This document shows, in pieces, positions 1 through 10,221 of a DNA stretch of 64,000 nt. The translations under genes were made by a program, and so were the position numbers. The notes below the pieces were generated by a model. That model did no database searches. It saw nothing but the letters and a program-made list of their open reading frames with translations, and was not told the DNA's origin. Origin of the DNA: Gongronella butleri (lineage: Eukaryota; Mucoromycota; Mucoromycetes; Mucorales; Cunninghamellaceae); NCBI GenBank assembly GCA_025201375.1, contig JAIWZP010000024.1:372001-436000 (forward strand). Direction: 5' to 3'. How positions within the stretch are numbered: position 1 is the stretch's first letter; the number at the start of each line of letters is the position of its first letter.

Positions 1-1639
1 GTGCTGCCCAAGATCTTTAATAGCGTAAAGACGTTTGAAGATTGGTTCAACACGCCATTCTCGAATCAAGGCGTGCAAGACCGCGTCGAGCTCAATGAGG
101 AGGAGCAGTTGCTCATTATCAAGCGTCTCCACAAGGTGCTGCGCCCCTTTTTGCTGCGCCGACTCAAAAAAGACGTGGAAGCTGAGCTGCCCGATAAGGT
201 CGAAAAGATTATTCGCTGCAAATTGTCCGCCTTGCAATCGCGACTCTACACGCAGGTCCGCAAGCACAATGTCATCATCGCGGGCTCCGGCAAGGAGGGA
301 GGGTAAATGGCCTTGAAACATCAAAAAAAAAAAAAAAGGTTCGCGTCCGCCTAAACTCACGTTTTTTCATCCCTTATTTTTATTATCAAATCGTGCAGCC
401 GTGCTGGTGTCGTCGGCCTGAACAATCGGATCATGCAACTGCGCAAGATTTGCAATCATCCATTTGTCTTTGAGCAAGTCGAGCAAAAGATCAATCCGCA
501 CAAAGTGTCCAATGAGCTGCTTTTCCGATCATCTGGCAAGTTTGAGCTGCTGGACCGCATTCTGCCCAAGCTCAAGGCATCGGGACATCGCGTAAGAAAA
601 CATCAAACTGACTAAAATTTGTTGCTCACTTTGTTTTTTTTTTTTTATTTTGGCGCCCAGGTGCTTGTTTTCTTCCAAATGACGCAAATCATGGACATCA
701 TGGAGGATTATTGTCTCTTCCGTGGGTTCCGCCATCTGCGCCTTGATGGCTCCACCAAGGCCGAGATCCGCTCGCAACAATTGCAGCTGTTCAACGAGCC
801 GCAATCGCCCTATTTCATCTTTCTTCTCAGCACGCGCGCAGGCGGTCTTGGTCTCAACCTCCAGACGGCTGACACCGTCATCATCTTTGACTCTGATTGG
901 TAAATTGACGGGCTAGCGGATGGACCACCGCCCTTTTCCTTAGCGTTTTCTTACATTTTTTGCCTTTTTTTTTTTTTTTTTTTTTTTAAATAGGAACCCG
1001 CATCAAGATCTGCAAGCCCAGGACCGCGCGCATCGCATCGGCCAGACCAAGGAAGTGCGCATCTTCCGGTTGATCACGGAGAACTCGGTCGAGGAAAAAA
1101 TCCTTGCACGTGCCCAATACAAGCTGGACATTGATGGCAAGGTGATCCAGGCGGGCAAATTTGACAATCGCAGCACCGAGGAGGACCGCGAGGCGTTTCT
1201 GCGGTCGCTGCTCGAGGACAAGGGCGGCGACGACGCCGAGGAAGGCAACGAGGAGCAGGAGGAATTCGACGACGACGAATTAAACGAACTTCTCAAGCGA
1301 TCCGACGACGAAATTGCCCTTTTTGAGCAGCTGGACAAGCAGCGCGCCGTCGACGACCGCGCCTTTTGGGACAGACTCTACGGCAAGGACTGCAAATACC
1401 CGCCCGAGCGCCTCCTGCAGGCCTGGGAGCTACCCGACGATGCATACGCCCTGCCTGCCAATGGCATTCTCAATGGCGACGCCGACCAGGCCCAATATCA
1501 AGACCCGCAGCAGCGACGCGCACGTCAGGAGATCCAATACACCGACGGCATGACAGAGCGACAATGGCTGCGGCACATTGAGCAATTGGAAGACGAGGAA
1601 CAGCAGCGAAAGCGCAAAAAGATTACACACTCACAGTAG
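1..1639 (+). CDS. SWI/SNF-type chromatin remodelling ATPase (Snf2/Sth1/BRG1 family), C-terminal part
   Basis: Catalytic subunit of a SWI/SNF or RSC-type nucleosome remodeller; it would act in the nucleus as a DNA-dependent ATPase. The gene enters from the left, so there is no start codon. Exons 1-302, 399-591, 661-899 and 994-1639 join in frame through GT-AG introns. Visible features are the pre-helicase block [34 protein letters not shown], helicase motif V ([12 protein letters not shown], preceded by [12 protein letters not shown]), motif [22 protein letters not shown], then [26 protein letters not shown], which is diagnostic of Snf2/Sth1/BRG1. An acidic SnAC-like tail follows (about 140 residues). 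The protein stops at 1637-1639 without the C-terminal bromodomain that yeast Snf2 and Sth1 carry. Possible polyadenylation signals (AATAAA) lie near 1763 and 1834. Confidence 0.95.
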
Positions 1640-2936
1640 AAAACATAAAAAAAACCTCTTTCTTTTTCCCTTGTCAATCACCTCCTCCCCCCCCCCCACC
1701 ATCCACCCTTTTTTTTTATTATTTGCCATGTCACATCCACAATTTAAATTCTCACCTGTTCTAATAAAGCCAATGTGATTCATACAGCTTCAAAACACCG
1801 GGATTGGAGGCCATGTCAGTTGTATTTTTGGAATAAAACAGTGCCTCATCCGTGTATCGTATCATCTACCTGTAGGCTTTCCGACAGGGAGCAAGCCATT
1901 GGAGGCGGCACGACCTGCTGATCAACAAAAAAAAAAAAAAAAAAAAAAAAAGGAGGGCCATGTCGACTAGAATTGGGCAATTTTAGGTTTGATCGCGGCG
2001 GTGTCACAACCAAAAGATGCATCCACGTGCACGGAACCATGGCTGGCCATTTGAAGAAAGCTGCTTTCATTTGCAAATGGGAGAAAGCTGTTCTTCTTGG
2101 CCTTCCTATTCCCTTGTTTCTCGTTTTTATTTTATTTAATCACCCTTTTTGCATTAGCGCGTCATCTTTTTGGACATTTTGATTTTGACACTTGTTCTCC
2201 TTGAGAATGGCACCACGCACGCGACGGATTTGCCTGGAGCACGAGCTTGATCTGACGCGACCTGCATACTTTTTCGCCCGCCAACTTCGATTTTGGCCAA
2301 ATCAGGATTGAAACGCCAACTTGCAAGACTTGCTTTGTGAGTGGAAGTGTGTCTAGGCAAAGTATTCTCTGTTGATCTTGTGTCGCACGGTGCGGTTGTC
2401 CATTTTTTTTTCTGGAAGCGCCAATGGACAAAAAAGGAACAGGTCATCCTCTCGCCCACTGCGTGTTGGGTGGGGACACAAAGGCTTGTTTTATTCTTTT
2501 GCGTTTGTTCTGCCAGCGAATCACGCCAATGGATTCCGAATCATGGTGGCCTTGATTGGGCGCCATCTGCATAAACGACACACGCGGTCGACAAGTCACC
2601 CACCCTTCACCGATAAAAAAAAAACGCAATAATAGATTTCATGATGATTCTTTTTTTCTTGGCCTTGGAAGCAACCCCATTAGCATATCTTCTACTTGCT
2701 CTATCGGAGGAAAAATAAAAAAAAGCACACCCGTAATTTATAAATTCGCGCCTTTCTACCCCTTTTGCTTTTTCTTCTCTCTTTCTTTTCTTCTTTCCTA
2801 CTGTTTTTTTCCCTTTTTTTTTTTTTTTTTTTTTTGCTTTTGCTTTTGCTTTACTTGTGTGCTGTTTGCCAGTTGCCCTCTCCCCCCCCATCAACGTTAC
2901 CCGTTTTCTCCCTATTTTTTTTCTTTTTTTGCATCA
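1640..2936. other. Intergenic region
   Basis: No convincing gene seen. It holds the 3' end of the SNF2 gene, an A-run near 1927-1951, and the promoter of the downstream small gene: a TATA-like TTTATAAATT near 2737-2746 followed by about 180 bp of CT-rich leader. Short ORFs here have no recognisable features. Confidence 0.6.
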
Positions 2937-3497
2937 ATGGAGCCTTTGCCATCCTACACATACGGCGCGCCTCCCCCCTCATACAGCGACATTACCAAGG
3001 CGACGCTCAATGACACAACCAGCCTATGGCCACGCTCGTTTCAACGGAGGTTACCAAGATTGGATGTTGCCAAATTCTATCACAGCCTAATGGCACGAAA
3101 CAGGCGCCTGTCGCCTTCGTCATTGCAACATGACTCCGCATACACTGACGACGATGACGATGATGATTCCGACGACAGTGACGACGGCACGGAAAGCGAC
3201 GCGTGCGAAAGTTTTTCACCATGCTGCTCGCCCGCGACGACGCATCCTCCATCGTCGAATTGGCTTTCTTCCGCTCCAACGCCGCCCGCCGTGCCGCTGC
3301 CCCCTCATCCGTCTAACCTGCTGTCGTCCGCGGCCGCGAGCCAAGGCCACGGCTATGCCGAGCTCAACCGGTTGCTTTTGGAAACGTGGTCAACCTCATC
3401 CACCGTCCCAAGTTACGAACAATTCAAGGCACGCGTCTTGCAGCGCGATTCCCTGCTGTCGCCCATTCCAAACACTGATTACAGATCATCCTCGTAG
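2937..3497 (+). CDS. Small acidic, proline/serine-rich protein with a PPxY motif (unknown)
   Basis: A 186-residue single-exon protein that I do not recognise as a family. I start it at the ATG after a CT-rich leader, because the upstream extension of the frame is translated pyrimidine tract. The N-terminus has PSYTYGAPPPSYSDI, which contains a PPSY (PPxY) motif; PPxY is the usual ligand of WW domains such as those of Rsp5/NEDD4 ubiquitin ligases. Residues about 66-82 are an Asp/Ser acidic run (TDDDDDDDSDDSDDGTES). The middle is Ser/Pro-rich and probably disordered, and the C-terminus (ELNRLLLETW...YEQFKARVLQRDSLL) could form a short helix. An AATAAA lies near 3648. A role as an adaptor for a WW-domain protein is only an inference. 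Confidence 0.6.
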   Translation: MEPLPSYTYGAPPPSYSDITKATLNDTTSLWPRSFQRRLPRLDVAKFYHSLMARNRRLSPSSLQHDSAYTDDDDDDDSDDSDDGTESDACESFSPCCSPATTHPPSSNWLSSAPTPPAVPLPPHPSNLLSSAAASQGHGYAELNRLLLETWSTSSTVPSYEQFKARVLQRDSLLSPIPNTDYRSSS

Positions 3498-4989
3498 ATC
3501 GCTAAAAAAAAGACCAGAGACAACGATTCCCTTTTTGATTTTCATCATTTTCCCCTCCCTCATTTTTTTTGTATGATCATCTCCTGCCTCCAGCTCTTTT
3601 CTCTTCATCTTCTTGTATTTCCTCTTTACCCCCTCCTCACACTGTAGCAATAAAAGATTACCCGTTTGATTTCGTCGTGCTGCAGACGGATGCGCGCTTG
3701 CAAATCCCAGTTCAAATGATAAAATAGCAACTTGACCACATCAAAGCATGATGTTGCTGCACTCGCGGAATGCACCATGTCGACATTGGCGCATGTGTCA
3801 TGCCCCCTTCCTCCTTGGTCTGGTTTATTTTCATCAATCCCCCTGCTTTGCGCCCAAATTGGATCACAGCAATGGAAAACGTCCTAAATCAACAAGTACT
3901 TTCTATTTCTTCCTGATTTGGTGTATTTATTTTTTACGGGTCCGACGTTGACCCCCCACAACGTCTGAAGGTCTAGACACGCTCCTTGGCATTGATGAAA
4001 AAGAAAAAAAAAAGCACTACTTTGCACAGGGCTGACCATTTGTGCTCACACTTGGCATTCTTGTTGTACAGGCATCAAGGTTTTTGCGTAACTCGACTGC
4101 GCACATTTTCTGCGTTTACGTGATCGCCCTCCCCCATGCGTGACACTACACGATGCCCATGGCCGCAACATGCCGTGAACAACACTGATTGCCGCGGAAT
4201 TTCGTAAAATACGAGTCGCAACGGCCGGTGTGCCCTGAAATCACTGCCGATCACGCACCACCTTGATCCAGCGCACGCACAAAAATAAAAAGGAAATTGC
4301 ACATCGGCCTGGACAGGCCGGGTCAAACATGCCTTCCCCCCCCCTTTTGCCCGTGGATCCCCCACACTTTTTTTTTTTTGCCGATTAGCCCGAACCAAGG
4401 TCCATGCCAAGGACTGCGCATGGCCACATGCCTCTCCCCACCCCTTCCCCTTTCCCCAACATCGCAACCCGGCTGGGTGGTCCCATGCGCTCGACGTCAT
4501 TGGCCAAACGTGTCACCAAACGCCGACAAACCTTTCTTTTCAGATCCACCGCCAGCCCAAATGATCAGAATATCCGTGCAAGAGATGACATCGGGGGAGT
4601 ACCGGCTTTATGTCTTTTTAAAATCGTGTGAACAACTAGAGCTCAATGGGCCATGGTCTCGTAATTGTCACAATTTCGAGAAATCAAGCACACCGCGCGA
4701 AATTCTTGCACAAGGTGAATGAAACCTGCAACACTGGCAAGATGCACATCCATGCATCATTTTTCATCTGCTTGGGTTTTGCTGATAAACGAGTGATTGA
4801 GCCTGTAAAAGGTTTTACATGTTGAAAATTCAAATATCGAATTTCTCAACATCAGAAAAGTTGATGCGGCAGCTGTCGCGTGACAAAAAGATACAAAATT
4901 CGCGTCTGCATCGAATGCAATCAGTTTCACAGAAGTCCGACGTGAGTTGATGAAATGGCAAGCCGCTTGCAAAAAAAGCGGTGATGAGC

Positions 4990-5690
4990 GTCAGCCCAAA
5001 AAATTGAAAAATGGGTCTCCAGAATTGCGTCAAAGTGGCACACAGGATGCTCCGCATGGAGAAACCACAAAAAATGTCAAAAAAGAAAGCAATCCACTTT
5101 CTGGTTGTCGAGCAACCGGCCATTTTGGCTTCAACTTTAAACGTGAATTGCTCTGCAAGTAACGCGTGATGCTGCCGCGCCAACGCGTCCGATGGCAACA
5201 GAGACGCCACGTGCGTTGATTTGATTAGAATCAGGCGCGTGCAGCTTGACGACTGACGCGGTTTTTCACGCATCGAAAAACACTAATGATTTTGAATCGC
5301 GTCAAAATGGCCAAAAAGACACTATTTTCATTGATCACCAATGTCCACATATGTATCAATCCTTTCTTTTTCTAATGGTTTGCGTTTTGTGATGATCCAA
5401 TTACTTTTCGCGAAGATAACCTTGAGCTAAAATTTGGAGCTCAAACCCATTTTACGCCGAACCTAGTCAATGAACCCCTGTGTTTTATTGTTTTCTTGTC
5501 GGTGAATGAGCGTTGTCTACATGTGGACGATTGGCGTGGTGATCTGGTAACCTAAAAGTTGCATTTTGATAATCCTCGACTTCACCCCTTTGAAAATTCA
5601 CGATTTCGAAAAACGTCATTGCACGCGATCTAGAAGCTGCAGATCTCTGGGAGTGCGCTCATTCAACCAACACGTCTTGACATCGTCGGT
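4990..5690. repeat. Dispersed repeat R1, copy A
   Basis: One of four diverged copies in the same orientation (others near 22885, 49985 and 60063). Shared landmarks in order: GTCTCCAGAATT; GGAGAAACCAC; CTGACGCGGTTTTTCACGC; TTGATCACCAATGTCCAC; ATCCTCGACTTCACCCC followed by GAAAATTCACGATTT. Boundaries are approximate. No terminal repeats or target-site duplication recognised. Confidence 0.75.
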
Positions 5691-6216
5691 TGAACGTGTC
5701 GCTAGCCATGCTCAATGAAAAATTGTCCTCAAACGACTGAAAAACAGTGAAAAGCGCTCAAAAGTCTGCACCTCGCTCTTATGGTCCAACAGCGAGAATT
5801 GTAACCAACTTGGAGATGCGCTCCTTCCTCAGAAGGCACGTCATTACCACTTTGATTGTTGATGTTGCAGCAAGATCAGAAAAAAAATCGTGCTTGGGCG
5901 CCTAAATTGACGAATGCATGACCATGGTCGATCCATCGAGTGCCAAGCGCGCGAGGTTCATTGCCCCATTGGCCATTTTGTTGAAATATTTTCGCGTAGA
6001 TCACAATTTGCTGGGTGCCAAACGGCATGGGCCGATGCTATTTTTTTGGGTGGGGGGCCTCCAGCAGTGTAAACAAGCGCGCAATCGCTACGCGTTTGCA
6101 TTGTGAGCAGTGATGAGGGCGATGACAGTCCTAGCCGATGTCGGTTCCTGAAAAAAAGCAGCTTGTGCCCATGGCTGCATGAATTTCATTGTCCCCATTA
6201 AAGAAAAAAGCGCGCT

Positions 6217-6218
<2 letters not shown>

Positions 6219-6306
<88 letters not shown>
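6219..6306. repeat. Uninterrupted T88 homopolymer
   Basis: Eighty-eight consecutive T residues about 70 bp upstream of a TATA box. Long dA:dT tracts exclude nucleosomes in fungal promoters, so it may be a promoter element. Alternatively it is a microsatellite or a retroposed tail. The length may be affected by assembly. Confidence 0.9.
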
Positions 6307-6311
<5 letters not shown>

Positions 6312-6374
6312 GCATGTGGTGCCATGTCGATCCTTCATCAAGGCTTCAGAACAATGAAATCATTCAAGGAAGAG

Positions 6375-6382
6375 TATAAAAG
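6375..6382 (+). promoter_or_regulatory. TATA box for the membrane-protein gene
   Basis: TATAAAAG lies 54 bp upstream of the chosen ATG at 6436. It is only 12 bp before an in-frame ATG at 6394, which would lie upstream of or at the transcription start; this is why I prefer 6436. Confidence 0.6.
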
Positions 6383-6435
6383 GCAAGGATGCGATGAATA
6401 TTTTTTTTTCATCATCTTTCTTTCATCATTTCAAT

Positions 6436-7734
6436 ATGGCTGTATTTGACTATGTTCCCGCCGCGCTGCGCAATGTTTTTGGTGTTAACACGCCTTCTGG
6501 TTCTACTTTGACTTTTGGACAAGTCCCCACGCCGCCGCCAAATCCATCCGCCGTGGCTTCCCAGCTTGGTCTCCCCTTTAATGGCTCTGGCGACTTGAGC
6601 TTTGCTGGATGGAACGGATGGGTGCTCGCTTTGATTGTTATTTTGTTGCTACCTGTGGCTGGCTTTGTGGTGAACTCTGTGGTCGGTCAAATCTTGGACA
6701 ATCTGCTTGAACCGCACGTCGTGTCGCCTGGTGATCTTCTTCCTGGTGCTGGTGATTGGGAACCCACTTTTGAAGCCTTTTGGGCGTACATGTGGACGAT
6801 GGCGTTCAATGATACGTTGAACGTGATGGGCCTTGGACAGACCCTCTGCAATGGCGCCGCAACGTACACGTTTTACTTTTTGATTTTTGTCGGAATTGTG
6901 GTCTGGATCATTGTCTGGCGCTCTTCGGCCACCATTGTTTCCGCCGTCTCGGTGTTTGTCGCTGTCCTTGTCAGCATCGTGTATGCCGTGCTGCATTACT
7001 GGTACCTTTTGGTCACTCATGTCTTGGGAGCCATGGCGTTCATCGCGACCCAGCTGTTGGCGGTCTTGCAATCATACACAATGATTATCCTAACAAATGT
7101 AAGTTTAAAAAGAAAAAAAAACCCCCCCATTGTGCTCATCTTTTCCATTTATTTGTCTTTTTTTCAGCTTTTCCCGGCCCCCACCACACCCCCCACGCCC
7201 CCCACGCCTTCGCCATCGCCGTCGCCGTCCTCTGCTAGTGCTCCGATTGCTCAAGGTGTACCTGCTCAGACTCAATCTGCCGAAAGCCCTGTCATTGCTC
7301 CAGAAACCGCTCAAGTTCAACCTGAAAATGCTCCAGCTGCGCAAACTCCTCCTGCCTTGGCGACTGTTACCCCGGCCCCTGCTACGCAATCTCCAGCCGC
7401 CCAGGCACCCGCTGATCAAGGTCAGCCCGCCCAAAGCCAGCCTGTTGAAGCTCAATCTGCGCAAGTCCCGCCTGTTGTGGAGCCTCCCGCCGAAGCACCT
7501 CCTGCTGCAATTGCCCCCGATGCAGCTGCAAATGGCCAAGCACCGCAGACTGACGCTCCGGAAGCCGAGGTTCATGAAATACTGGCTCCTCAGGCCGATG
7601 ATTCGGCTGTCCCTGAAGTGCAAGATCTTGTTGATCTTCTTGCAGAAGTGCAAGCGATATTGCCTGATTCGCCGCCAGCAGCCTCCCCTAGTGGCTCGCC
7701 GAACCAGACACCTCCTTCGGACGCGTCGGCGTAA
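6436..7734 (+). CDS. Multi-pass membrane protein with Pro/Ala/Gln-rich tail (unknown family)
   Basis: Exons 6436-7098 and 7168-7734 give 409 residues. The 69-bp intron has good sites (AAT|GTAAGT ... TTTTTTTCAG) but is a multiple of three without a stop, so the unspliced frame also stays open. The N-terminal half has hydrophobic segments at GWVLALIVILLLPVAGFVV, YFLIFVGIVVWIIVW and a longer stretch from TIVSAVSVFVAVLVSIVY to the ATQLLAVLQ region, suggesting three to four membrane spans. The C-terminal half (about 185 residues) is low-complexity, with many AP, PA, AQ and PPA units and an acidic end. I do not recognise the family. A TATA box lies upstream and AATAAA follows at about 7810. Confidence 0.75.
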   Translation: MAVFDYVPAALRNVFGVNTPSGSTLTFGQVPTPPPNPSAVASQLGLPFNGSGDLSFAGWNGWVLALIVILLLPVAGFVVNSVVGQILDNLLEPHVVSPGDLLPGAGDWEPTFEAFWAYMWTMAFNDTLNVMGLGQTLCNGAATYTFYFLIFVGIVVWIIVWRSSATIVSAVSVFVAVLVSIVYAVLHYWYLLVTHVLGAMAFIATQLLAVLQSYTMIILTNVSLKRKKNPPIVLIFSIYLSFFQLFPAPTTPPTPPTPSPSPSPSSASAPIAQGVPAQTQSAESPVIAPETAQVQPENAPAAQTPPALATVTPAPATQSPAAQAPADQGQPAQSQPVEAQSAQVPPVVEPPAEAPPAAIAPDAAANGQAPQTDAPEAEVHEILAPQADDSAVPEVQDLVDLLAEVQAILPDSPPAASPSGSPNQTPPSDASA

Positions 7735-7805
7735 TTCAATATGGGAATTATCATTTGCACGCTCCCTCTTTTGTTGCGCTCCACTTTTGTTGCACACGTA
7801 TCTTG

Positions 7806-7972
7806 CCTGAATAAAGGTTTTTTTTTAAATGTCCCTGTCCTGTGATACTGTAATGAGGAATATTCAATTTCATAATCCAGAACAAGCAATTCTTTAAAAA
7901 ATGGGTTGTCTTGACCCGTTTTTATTCAAAAATGCACGCGTTTGATTCCATTCGACTGGTGATGCATTTTTG
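7806..7972 (+). repeat. 3' flank of membrane-protein gene, duplicated at 11328-11576
   Basis: CCTGAATAAAGG, TTTTTTTAAATGTCCC, CATAATCCAGAACAA and ATGGGTTGTCTTGACCCG are shared in the same order with 11328-11576, where about 100 bp of unrelated sequence splits the block. Confidence 0.8.
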
Positions 7973-9051
7973 AAAAAAAAAAAAAGAAAGAAAACTGGTA
8001 AAAACAACCAATTTTTTTTATCAATAATGGATTGGCTGTTCCGGAACATGAATTTGAATATCCCTCGTTGTGTTATTTTTCAAGCCAAACTCGAGGACCC
8101 TCAGAAAAACGCGACAAAATCAGCCGATCGCGTTCCAATGGCACGAAAGAAGGAGCGCAATGAGAATTCTACCTGAAGTTGAAGCTCACAGCAACGTAGC
8201 CGAGCTGAGCAAACGCTTTGTGCAGAGCAACAACAACGTTGTTTTGCAAATTGCCACCAAGAGCCCCTTACGGGTGTGCAAAAATGATAGCGCGCGCAGG
8301 TGCAATCACTAGGTTTGTAACTGGCACGCGTTTCGATGCGCCCGTCACCTGTTTCTATTAGTGACACGGGCAACGCCGCTATGGTAAAGAACAATAAAAT
8401 CAAAAAAAGAAAGACTGGGGAGGCGGCATCCACGGCAATTGCATTTCTCCCTTGATGACTCTCGTGTAACCATTGGCGACCCATTCCATCCAATGGCTCC
8501 TTGCGAACATAGGACGCAGTGGGCCTGCTTTTTCTTTTTTGTTTGTACGCGGCCATGTCTTTTTTTTTTTTGGGTTAGGTATAGTGCCCGTGCAAGAACA
8601 TACAGTAGGCCATTGGACGCTCCAATTGGCGACTCCCAACTTGCGGGTCACAATTGGAACCCCATTGCACTAATCTTTTTATCTGCGCCGATATGCCGGA
8701 TTTGATTGCTTGAGAACACTTTTTTAAGTCCTCATGACGTGACTATTATTCCGCTTCAATTGCTTCACAAGAATCGACCAGATCATAAATACAATTGTCA
8801 ATGGAAAAAAAAAGAGTCCTTGTCATGATCTTCTTTTTTTCAGGGATTGATCAAAAAGGACTGGTATTTTTCCTCACAGACTTCCAAATTTGTATAAGAT
8901 ACCGGTATACCCAGGAACCTGGTCTCACGCATATCAGAAGCTTGAACTCAATTAGACTCCAGAATACCCACAATTGTCGGCGCGTAGATCTCACCCAATC
9001 TCCATTTTGGTCTGAAAAAAAAACCGTGACAAATTATATTCTTCCGGGGAC

Positions 9052-9059
9052 TATAAATA
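9052..9059 (+). promoter_or_regulatory. TATA box for the deaminase gene
   Basis: TATAAATA sits 45 bp before the ATG at 9104. A short leader and a strong TATA suggest an inducible gene; that last step is inference. Confidence 0.6.
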
Positions 9060-9103
9060 TGACGAGTTTTTTTTCGCTCTTTTCCACATACCTGCTATAA
9101 ACA

Positions 9104-9763
9104 ATGTCTTTTGAAAAATCCAAGCACAAGCCTGAAGATTTGGTCAACACCCTTCTTGATTCGACGGTGAATGACATCATCCCTTTGACTGCCAAGGGCG
9201 TGTCTTCTGGCTCCAAGCTCTTTGGCGCTGCTATTTTCAAGAAGGATACCCTGGAATTGGTGCATGCGTCCACCAACAATGAGCAAGTGTCGCCCCTGTT
9301 GCACGGCGAGACCAATTGTATCCAAGAATTCTTCACGCAAATCCCCAAGGAAAACCGACCCAGCCCAAAGGACTGCGTGTTTTATGCCACACATGAGCCC
9401 TGCTCGCTCTGCCTGAGCGCGATCACCTGGGCTGGCTTCAATGAATTCTATTACCTGTTCACTTACGAAGACTCGCGTGATGAATTCGCCATTCCCTACG
9501 ATATCCAGATCTTGGAGGAAGTGTATCGAGTCAAGGCCCCTGGTGACACGGAAGAATCCTTTAAGAACAGACCCTTGTACAACCGCGACAATCACTTCTT
9601 CACCTCGCGTTCCGTGGCCGACGTGGTGGACACTGTGGATGCGGCCGAGGCTGGGAAATTGAAGCAACGCATTATCGACATTAAGAAGGAATACGATCAA
9701 TTGAGCAAGACGTATCAAGATGGCAAGGCCAAGGGCACGGAGAGCTCGGCTGTGTGGGCTTAG
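9104..9763 (+). CDS. CMP/dCMP-type deaminase superfamily protein
   Basis: A 219-residue single-exon zinc hydrolase of the cytidine/deoxycytidylate deaminase fold. The zinc and catalytic motif is HGE (His68, Glu70, in LLHGETNCIQ) with PCSLC (Cys100 and Cys103), the expected H-x-E ... P-C-x-x-C pair; most relatives have HAE. Family members deaminate a nucleobase, nucleoside or nucleotide amino group; the substrate cannot be told from sequence alone. The C-terminal 60 residues are charged and helical (LKQRIIDIKKEYDQLSKTYQ) and look like an extension beyond the catalytic core. It lies alone between repeat-rich intervals, and unlike most neighbours it has no intron. Candidates include a guanine or cytosine deaminase-like enzyme. 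Confidence 0.85.
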   Translation: MSFEKSKHKPEDLVNTLLDSTVNDIIPLTAKGVSSGSKLFGAAIFKKDTLELVHASTNNEQVSPLLHGETNCIQEFFTQIPKENRPSPKDCVFYATHEPCSLCLSAITWAGFNEFYYLFTYEDSRDEFAIPYDIQILEEVYRVKAPGDTEESFKNRPLYNRDNHFFTSRSVADVVDTVDAAEAGKLKQRIIDIKKEYDQLSKTYQDGKAKGTESSAVWA

Positions 9764-10131
9764 AATCTTTAAAAGATTGGATAAAAATGGCTTTTTTTTA
9801 ATTGAAATGTGAACAAAAGCGATCCCGACTTGATTGCTGGGGGGAGAGCAGGCAACGACGCAGCGAAAAAAGAAGTCGATTTTTTTTAAAATACATCCAA
9901 GCAGGATAGATCTGAAAGAGAGCGTCCAAGTTGGGATCTGGGTCACGTGCACGCTCTTTCAACGCCCTGCCTTGCTCGTAAAAAAAAAAAAAAAAAAAAA
10001 ACCACGCGCCGCCCTGGTCCAGCAATGCGTCATACATATGAGGATGGGGGAAAAAATAGCTGCTCTGGAACGCTTATTCATCAAAGGGCGACGAGCCAAT
10101 GACATTGGACTGAGAAGAAAAATAGCCAGGC

Positions 10132-10157
10132 TATAAAAGAGCGTGAAATTCCACGCT
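10132..10157 (+). promoter_or_regulatory. Duplicated TATA box plus hairpin (pseudogene copy)
   Basis: TATAAAAG is followed directly by AGCGTG-AAATTC-CACGCT, a 6-bp stem with a 6-nt loop. The same arrangement precedes the intact cyanamide hydratase at 17896-17921; homology of the two flanks runs from about 10000 to the start codon. Confidence 0.65.
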
Positions 10158-10221
10158 TTTAGTCAACCCGTTGCTTTCTTCTTGTGTCTGCACCTCTTGT
10201 TTACAAAAAAAAAAAAAAATC

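Larger units (their letters stand above)
3498..6435. other. Gene-free interval containing repeat R1 and a T88 tract
   Basis: About 2.9 kb with no gene I can support. ORFs of up to 147 codons (for example the minus-strand one at 4830-5273) fall in repeat R1 or show no domain. The right end is the promoter of the membrane-protein gene. Confidence 0.6.
7735..9103. other. Intergenic region
   Basis: Holds the 3' flank of the membrane-protein gene, part of which is duplicated at 11328-11576, and the promoter of the deaminase gene. No supported gene. Confidence 0.6.

Noticed and set aside
4075..4722. Overlapping 141-codon ORFs on both strands
   Set aside because: Equal-length opposite-strand ORFs without motif or promoter; probably chance.
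6088..6315. Minus-strand ORF with a 28-residue polylysine run
   Set aside because: It is the translated complement of the T88 tract.
6394..6435. Upstream in-frame ATG of the membrane-protein gene
   Set aside because: Only 12 bp after the TATA box and encodes FFSSSFFHHF from pyrimidine leader; transcription should begin at or after it.
7105..7797. 230-codon minus-strand and 226-codon plus-strand ORFs over the Pro/Ala/Gln tail
   Set aside because: Shadow frames of a low-complexity exon; Arg-rich or Leu/Pro-rich composition results from the repeats.
9095..9952. 285-codon minus-strand ORF antisense to the deaminase gene
   Set aside because: Long, but it mirrors a well-supported gene on the other strand, has no domain, and its ends fall in low-complexity DNA; third-position bias explains it.
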